The translations under genes were made by a program, and so were the position numbers. Shown here in pieces: positions 14,501 to 15,868 of a stretch of DNA of 15,868 nt (positions are counted from its first letter, which is position 1; every line of letters begins with the position of its first letter). The notes under the pieces are model-generated. The model saw nothing but the letters and a program-made list of their open reading frames with translations. It did not search any database and was not told the origin of the DNA. This stretch comes from Salinimicrobium sp964572365 (lineage in GTDB: Bacteria > Bacteroidota > Bacteroidia > Flavobacteriales > Flavobacteriaceae): the NCBI GenBank assembly GCA_964572365.1, contig CAZNFK010000058.1, positions 1 to 15,868 of the forward strand. Direction: 5' to 3'.

Positions 14501-15781
14501 ATGTTTTTCCGAAAATTATCCTTATTCCTATTTCTTTTCATTTTTTATTCTTCAATAGCTCAAGAAAAGGTCGAGCTGCTCGACTCATTAATGGTCACGA
14601 CCCATAACCGCGGAATTTTTAATGGAAATGTGCTTGTAACCGAAGAAGAAAAGTTGATTTACAGGAACGAACTCGGTAGGGCAGATGCGGCTGGAAGTAA
14701 GGATTTGACTGCTGATATGGCCTTCAATCTGGGTTCCGTCAGCAAACAATTCAGTGCGGTGGGATTAATGCTGCTTCAGGAGCAGGGAAAACTGGAACTT
14801 AAAAACAGTGTTTCCGAATACCTTCCGCAGCTACCGGCATGGGCCGAAGAAATTCATATTGAGCATCTATTGGATTATAGCAGCGGCCTTCCAAAAGAAG
14901 ATGATGAAATACCGGGAGATGAAGCGGCATGGAAGGTGCTGGACAACCTTCCGGAACTGGAAGCCCCTCCGGGAACTAAATATATCTACAGCAACTTCAA
15001 TATTTTCTTGCGAAAAAGGATAATTGAGCGAATTACCGAAATGAGTTATGAAGACTTCCTTAAAAGAACCTTTTTTGAACCTCTCAAAATGGAGTCTGCG
15101 ATCGTGGACCCCGGTCCCGCTGCACAGGATATGGCAAAAGCATTTGATACCCGTTTTACACCCGATGTTTACAAACCCTTTCTATCGGGCCAGGTGAGCA
15201 TGAACATCAATGACCTTCAAAAATGGGTTTTTAACCTGCACTCCGGAAATATTATTTCTGAAGATTCTTTGTTGCGCTTGTTCCAAGGTATGGAAAACGG
15301 AAATTCTGCTCTGGGACAGGGCATTTTCGAAGACGGAAAGTTAAAGATCCACTGGCATTCGGGTTCGAGTTATAATTTTCAATCTTCCCTTGCTTTTTTT
15401 CCTGAAACTAATCACACCATCTTGCTAATGACCAACCAAAAGAATATGAATGAAGGGGATATCACAAATGCCATTTATGCCATTCTTAAGGGGCAGAGAT
15501 TTGAATTGCCTAAAAGATCTTTATATCTCGACATTCGTACAACGGCCTTTTATGATGGTTATGAGAGCGCGATAAGTTTGTTCAAAAAGGTCAAAAAAGA
15601 TGTGTCTTACGATCTGTCAAATCCTGAAGAATCATTGACCCGGTCGGCTGAATTTTTACTTCGAAGGGGAAAAAATGAGGATGCTTTTGGTTTGCTGGAG
15701 TTCACCTTAAAAACATATCCTGAATCAGAAAAAGCAAAAATGATCCTCGCTGAATCAAGGGATCTTCAGCAAGGATCGTAA
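14501..15781 (+). CDS. Exported serine hydrolase of the class C beta-lactamase family
   Basis: 426 residues. Signal peptide (about 1-20, LFLFLFIFYSSIAQ) indicates export. The catalytic serine motif is SVSK (Ser79, Lys82) in FNLGSVSKQFSA, and the second motif is YSN (Tyr163, Asn165) in GTKYIYSNFN. The third motif is HSG (286-288) where class C beta-lactamases have KTG; HxG is the usual form in esterases and D-aminopeptidase-like members of this family. It is therefore more likely a peptidase or esterase than a resistance enzyme. Residues about 340-426, after the core, are helical with a TPR-like look (ESLTRSAEFLLRRGKNEDAFGLLEFTLKTYPESEKAK). No export partner or regulator is adjacent. The stop lies 31 bases from the end of the next, convergent gene. 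Confidence 0.9.
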   Translation: MFFRKLSLFLFLFIFYSSIAQEKVELLDSLMVTTHNRGIFNGNVLVTEEEKLIYRNELGRADAAGSKDLTADMAFNLGSVSKQFSAVGLMLLQEQGKLELKNSVSEYLPQLPAWAEEIHIEHLLDYSSGLPKEDDEIPGDEAAWKVLDNLPELEAPPGTKYIYSNFNIFLRKRIIERITEMSYEDFLKRTFFEPLKMESAIVDPGPAAQDMAKAFDTRFTPDVYKPFLSGQVSMNINDLQKWVFNLHSGNIISEDSLLRLFQGMENGNSALGQGIFEDGKLKIHWHSGSSYNFQSSLAFFPETNHTILLMTNQKNMNEGDITNAIYAILKGQRFELPKRSLYLDIRTTAFYDGYESAISLFKKVKKDVSYDLSNPEESLTRSAEFLLRRGKNEDAFGLLEFTLKTYPESEKAKMILAESRDLQQGS

Positions 15782-15812
15782 AAAGAATTTATGACCCTAA
15801 GGGTGGAAAAGT

Positions 15813-15868
15813 TTAATCCCAGTCCAAAAGCCTTTTTTCACCCTCAATATTCTTGATGTCGGTAATAT
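15813..15868 (-). CDS. C-terminal end of an unidentified gene (partial at right edge)
   Basis: On the minus strand the frame reads ITDIKNIEGEKRLLDWD and then a TAA at 15813-15815, open to the window edge. The composition looks coding; of the other two minus-strand frames, one stops within 24 bases and the other gives a less protein-like peptide. Only 18 codons are visible, so the product cannot be named. It converges with the serine hydrolase. Confidence 0.42.
   Translation of the reverse strand, partial: ITDIKNIEGEKRLLDWD

Noticed and set aside
15794..15804. ACCCTAAGGGT near-palindrome between the serine hydrolase and the last gene
   Set aside because: The loop would be a single base and there is no T run, so it is not a terminator.

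Overview
The window looks like a piece of chromosome from a Bacteroidota species, most likely a Flavobacteriaceae member. The signs are a TonB-type carboxypeptidase-regulatory-domain surface protein, absent or weak Shine-Dalgarno sites, promoter-like TAnnTTTG -7 boxes, and small Sec-exported proteins of types common in that family. There are no tRNA or rRNA genes, no insertion sequences and no CRISPR array. The gene identities come from motifs read in the translations; no database search was run.

Left part (1-2333, minus strand): the N-terminal part of the DNA-repair nuclease subunit SbcD, cut by the window edge, then an exported protein with a carboxypeptidase-regulatory-like domain. A clear rho-independent terminator lies between them. 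A 407-base divergent intergenic region (2334-2740) separates these from the main feature.

Central part (2741-9743, plus strand): a tight four-gene operon for red/far-red light sensing. In order: (1) a 1217-residue fusion of CheB methylesterase, CheR methyltransferase, PAS domains and a histidine kinase; (2) a bacteriophytochrome histidine kinase with all the expected biliverdin-pocket residues; (3) a single-domain, Rcp1-like response regulator; (4) a biliverdin-producing heme oxygenase. The gaps are +4, -4 and -20 bases, so the genes are probably co-transcribed and translationally coupled. The heme oxygenase would make the biliverdin that the phytochrome binds. The phytochrome and the CheB/CheR kinase could both feed the one response regulator. 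The CheB/CheR-kinase in this position is the unusual part.

Right part (9745-15868): short transcription units. On the minus strand a SAM methyltransferase overlaps a SpoIIAA/STAS-like protein, and a beta-hydroxyacid dehydrogenase overlaps an atypical SDR protein. The SDR gene is divergent from a plus-strand VOC/glyoxalase protein, and the shared intergenic region carries a long inverted repeat that coincides with both predicted -7 boxes. Next come a rhodanese-like lipoprotein and an unrecognised secreted protein (both minus), a class C beta-lactamase-like serine hydrolase (plus), and the last codons of a further minus-strand gene at the right edge.
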